This document shows, piece by piece, positions 60,681 through 64,000 of a stretch of DNA of 64,000 bases. The position numbers and the translations under genes were made by a program. Below the pieces are notes generated by a model. The model saw only the letters and a program-made list of their open reading frames with translations, was not told the origin of the DNA and did not search any database. The DNA comes from Phymorhynchus buccinoides (Eukaryota > Mollusca > Gastropoda > Neogastropoda > Raphitomidae). The stretch lies in the NCBI GenBank assembly GCA_017654935.2, contig CM065689.1:62008606-62072605 (forward strand), given 5' to 3'. Position 1 is the first letter of the stretch. Every line of letters begins with the position of its first letter.

Positions 60681-62875
60681 CTTCCTCTCCCCCCCTGACA
60701 CCTGCAAAGGAAGAACAACAAGTAAAAACTGACATTGCTGCTCCTTCCCTCTCACACCTGACCTGCAACAGGAAGACACAAGTGAAAACTGACAGTGGCT
60801 GCTCCTTCTCTCCTCTCCCACACCTACACCTGCAACAGGAAGAACACAAGTGAACTGACTGTGCTGCTCCTTCCCCTCTCACACCTGAACACCTGCAACG
60901 GAAGAACACGTGAAACTGCAGTGCTGCTCCTCCTCTCCTCTCCCACCCTGACACCTTCAACAGGAAGACAACAATTGAAAACGGCGTGCTGCTGCCTCCT
61001 CTCCCTCCCACACCTGACAACCTGCAACAGGAAGACCACAATGAAACTGAATCTGCTCCTTCCTCTCCTCTCCCACCTGACCCTGCACAGGAAGACACAA
61101 GTGAAACTGCAGTGCTGCTCCTTCCTCTCCTCTCCCACACCTGACACCTGCAACAGAAGAACACAAGTGAAACGACGGTGCTGCTCCTTTCCCCTCTCAA
61201 CACCTGACACCTGCAACAGGAGACACGTGAAAACTGACGTGCGCTCCTTCCCTCTCACATATCCCCTCCCACCTGCAACAGGAAGAACAACAAGTGAAAA
61301 CTGCAGTGCTGCTCTTCCTCTCCACCCTCACACCTGCACAGATTAACACAAGTGCACTGACAGTGCTGCTCCTCCTCTCCTCTCACCCCACCTCCACCTT
61401 CAACAGGCGAACAACAAGGGAAAACTGACAGTGCTGCTCTTCCTCTCCCACACCCTCACACCTGCACAGGAGAACAAATGAACTGCAGTGGCTGGCTCCT
61501 TCTCTCCTCTCCACACCTCACCACCTGCACGGTAAGACACAAGTGAAAACTGACAGTGCTGGCTCTTCCTCCCTCTCGCCCACACCTCACACCTGCAAAC
61601 AGAATAACAACAAGTGAAACTGACAGTGCTTGCTCCTTCCTCTCCCCCCCCCCTCACCGCTGCAACAGGCAACAACAATTTAACCTGACAGTGCTGCTCC
61701 TTCCCCTCCCCACCTGACACCTTGCAACAGGAAGACACAAGTGAAACTGACCGTGCTGCTCCTTCCCTCTCACCCTACACCTGCAACAGGAAGAACAACA
61801 GTGAAAAACTGACAGTTGCTGTCTCCTTCCATCTCCCCTCCTACACCTCCCCACCTGCAACAGGAGAATCAACAGTGAAGAATGACAGTGCTGCTCCTTC
61901 ATCTCAACCATCCACCCTCCCACCTGCAACAGGAAGAACACAAGTGAAAACTGGACAGTGCTGCTCCTTCCTACTCCCCTCCCACACCCACCCTGCACAG
62001 AAAGAACAACAATGAGAATGACAGTGCTGCTGCCTTCTCTCCCCTACACACCTCACACCTGCACAGTAAGAACAACAAGTTAAAAACTGACGTGCTGCTC
62101 CTTCCTCTCCCCTCCCACCCTAGACACATGCAACGGAAGAACAACATGAAAACTGACAGTGCTGCTCCTTCCTCTCCCCTCTCACACCTCGCCACCTGCA
62201 CAGGAAGAACACAAGTGAAAACTGACAGTGCTGCTCCTTCCTCTCCCCTCCCACACCTCCCACCTTTCAACAGAGACAACAATGATAACTAGACGTGCTG
62301 CTCCTTCCTCTCCCACACCTCAACCTGCACAGGAGCAACAAGTGAAAACTGACAGTGCTTCTCCTTCACTCTCCTCTCCCACACCTCAACACCTGCAACA
62401 GGAAGAACAACATTGAGACTGCTTGCTGCTCCTTCCTCTCACCTCTCACTACCTCCCCTGCAACAGGAAGAACAACAAGTGAAATGACAGTGCTGCTCCT
62501 TCCTCTCCCTCTCACACCTCCACCTGCAACAGGAAGAACACAGTTAAAACTGACAGTGCTGCTCCTTCCTCTCCCCTCTCACGCCTCCAACCTGCACGGA
62601 ATAACAACAAGTGAAACTGACAGTTCTGCTCTTCCTCTCTCTCCACCCTCCACCTGCAACAGGAAGAACAACAGTGAAAACTGACAGTCTGCTCGCTTCC
62701 TCTCCACCCTCCCAACACTTCACAGGAAGACAACAAGTGAAAACTGACAGTGCTTGCTTCCTTCCTCTCCACACTCACACACCTGCAACCGGAAAAGCAA
62801 CAGTGAACTGACAGTGCTGCTCCTTCCTCTCCCCTCCCACACTCCCCCCTGCAACACGTAGAAAAAACAAAAGTG
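60681..62875 (-). repeat. About 66-bp array in intron 1, with an acceptor-like end on the gene strand
   Basis: About 33 noisy copies. On the minus strand the unit reads AGAGGAAGGAGCAGCACTGT, CAGTTTTCACTTGTTGTTCT, TCCTGTTGCAG, then GTGTGAGG. The TTGTTCTTCCTGTTGCAG part has the look of a 3' splice site in the AP-1 mu direction. No exon sequence is recognisable after it. Deletions in most copies indicate unpolished sequence. Confidence 0.85.
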
Positions 62876-63180
62876 AAAATGCCCGTGCACTCTGTTTGCC
62901 TTTTGATGTTACGCTCTCTATAATGGTTATATGACATAGGCATTCCAAGCTCAAGTCTTTCTGATTATATATGATTGAAATTGCAATTATTTTTTCCTTT
63001 CGCATGCAAATGCAACCTAACTAAAGAAATACATATTTGGATGTGACAATTTTATAGCCGCGAGCTTAGCATAAGCCAGTGCCTTACTACTACTACTACT
63101 ACTATTGTACTACTACTACTCTACTACTTTTATGGTCCAGGTATTTGACAGGATAATACTGTGTCCGGTGTGCCATTCGG
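62876..63180. other. Unique sequence with (CTA)n microsatellite
   Basis: Non-repetitive DNA followed by (CTA)n at about 63087-63127. No gene seen. Confidence 0.6.
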
Positions 63181-63189
63181 ACTGTGTAT

Positions 63190-64000
63190 GTGGTGTATAT
63201 CATATGCTGTCCCAGGTGAGTGCCATGCAGACCTGTGTAGTGGTGCTGCATGGTCCCTAGTGTGTGGCTCATGCAGACCTGTGTAGTGGTGGCTATATCA
63301 TATGTGTCCGGGTGTGGCCATGCCGACCTGTGGTATTTGTGGTATATGTGTCCAGGGTGTGGCCATGCCACCTGTGTAGTGGTGGCTATATCATATGTTT
63401 CCAGAGTGTGGCCATGCATACCTGTGTATGGGTGGCTATATTATATGTGTCCCAGGGTTGTGGCCATGCAGACCTGTTTAGTGGGCTACATGTTCCAGGT
63501 GTGGGCCATGCAACCTTTGTAGTGTTGGCTACATGTGTCCAGGTGTGTGCCCTTCAGACCTGTGTATTGGTGGGATACATGTGTCCAGGTGTGGCCATGC
63601 AGACATGTGTAGTGGTGGCTAATATCATTGTGTCCAAAGGTGTGTCCTGCAGACCTTTGTATGTTGGCTACGATGTGTCCAATTTGTGGCCATCGCAGAC
63701 TGTGTAGTGTGGCTATATCATATGTGTCCAAAGGTGGGGCCATGCAGACCTGTTATGGTGGCTACATGTGTCCAAGGTGTGGCCATGCAGACCTGTGTAG
63801 TGGTGGCTATATGTGTCCAAGGTGTGGCCATGCAGACCTGTGTAGTGGTGGCTATATGTGTCCAGGGTGTGGCCATGCAGACCTGTGTAGTGGTGGCTAT
63901 ATCATATGTGTCCATGGTGTGGCCATGCAGACCTGTGTAGTGGTGGCTATATGTGTCCATGGTGTGGCCATGCAGACCTGTGTAGTGGTGGCTATATGTG
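63190..64000. repeat. 45-bp array to the window end
   Basis: Unit GTGGCCATGCAGACCTGTGT, AGTGGTGGCTATATGTGTCC, AGGGT (some with an inserted ATCAT). It is noisy at first and regular after about 63760. Because 45 is 15 codons, both strands carry open frames; neither looks like a real protein. Confidence 0.9.

Noticed and set aside
60565..62943. Cys/Ser-rich frames of 100-212 codons in the noisy right end
   Set aside because: Translations of a 66-bp repeat with random frameshifts; no consistent protein.

Overview
This is eukaryotic, intron-dominated DNA. The only protein-coding gene I recognise is the medium (mu) subunit of the clathrin adaptor AP-1 (AP1M1 / AP-1 mu). The codon-level match to animal AP-1 mu, GT-AG introns, several non-LTR retrotransposon fragments, a hAT-like DNA transposon and very heavy mini- and microsatellite content fit a marine invertebrate genome. 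A lophotrochozoan, perhaps a gastropod mollusc, is my guess; the species cannot be told from the sequence.

Layout. 1-7071: retrotransposon debris (three reverse-transcriptase fragments, two of them sharing a (CTAC)n-tailed 3' end) interleaved with 76-, 96- and 78-bp tandem repeats. 7072-7571: 500 N assembly gap. 7572-29938: AP-1 mu on the + strand, with exons 3, 4, 5 and 6 (10393-10523, 12667-12811, 23693-23819, 25715-25857; phases agree and together they give about residues 90-271 of a protein of about 423). Their introns are almost wholly tandem repeat. Intron 4 carries a 5.73-kb hAT-like element (12991-18720) with an 8-bp target duplication. 29939-29940: the axis of a giant palindrome with a 2-nt spacer. 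29941 to about 58825: the same locus again, reverse-complemented. Exons 6 and 5 are intact there; exons 4 and 3 are broken by dense indels. Beyond it, error-laden exon 2 lies at about 60004-60228 on the minus strand, then further arrays to the window end. Exon 1 and exons 7 onward are not in the window.

Two things stand out. First, the tandem arrays beside the exons are not ordinary intronic repeats. At six exon boundaries (acceptors of exons 3, 4 and 5; donors of exons 3, 5 and 6) the repeat unit itself contains the splice site, in most cases with the adjoining piece of exon. The gene therefore carries well over 150 decoy splice junctions per arm. Decoys at exon 3 lead to an in-frame stop nine codons in. 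Two of the six decoys at exon 4 keep the frame and would add 86 or 172 codons. Second, the near-spacerless palindrome, its uneven sequence quality and the absence of downstream exons suggest a fold-back long-read or assembly artefact. A real inverted duplication is not excluded, because the arms differ in repeat copy number.

I found no tRNA, rRNA, CRISPR array, operon or bacterial-type feature. Most long open frames here are by-products of repeat units.
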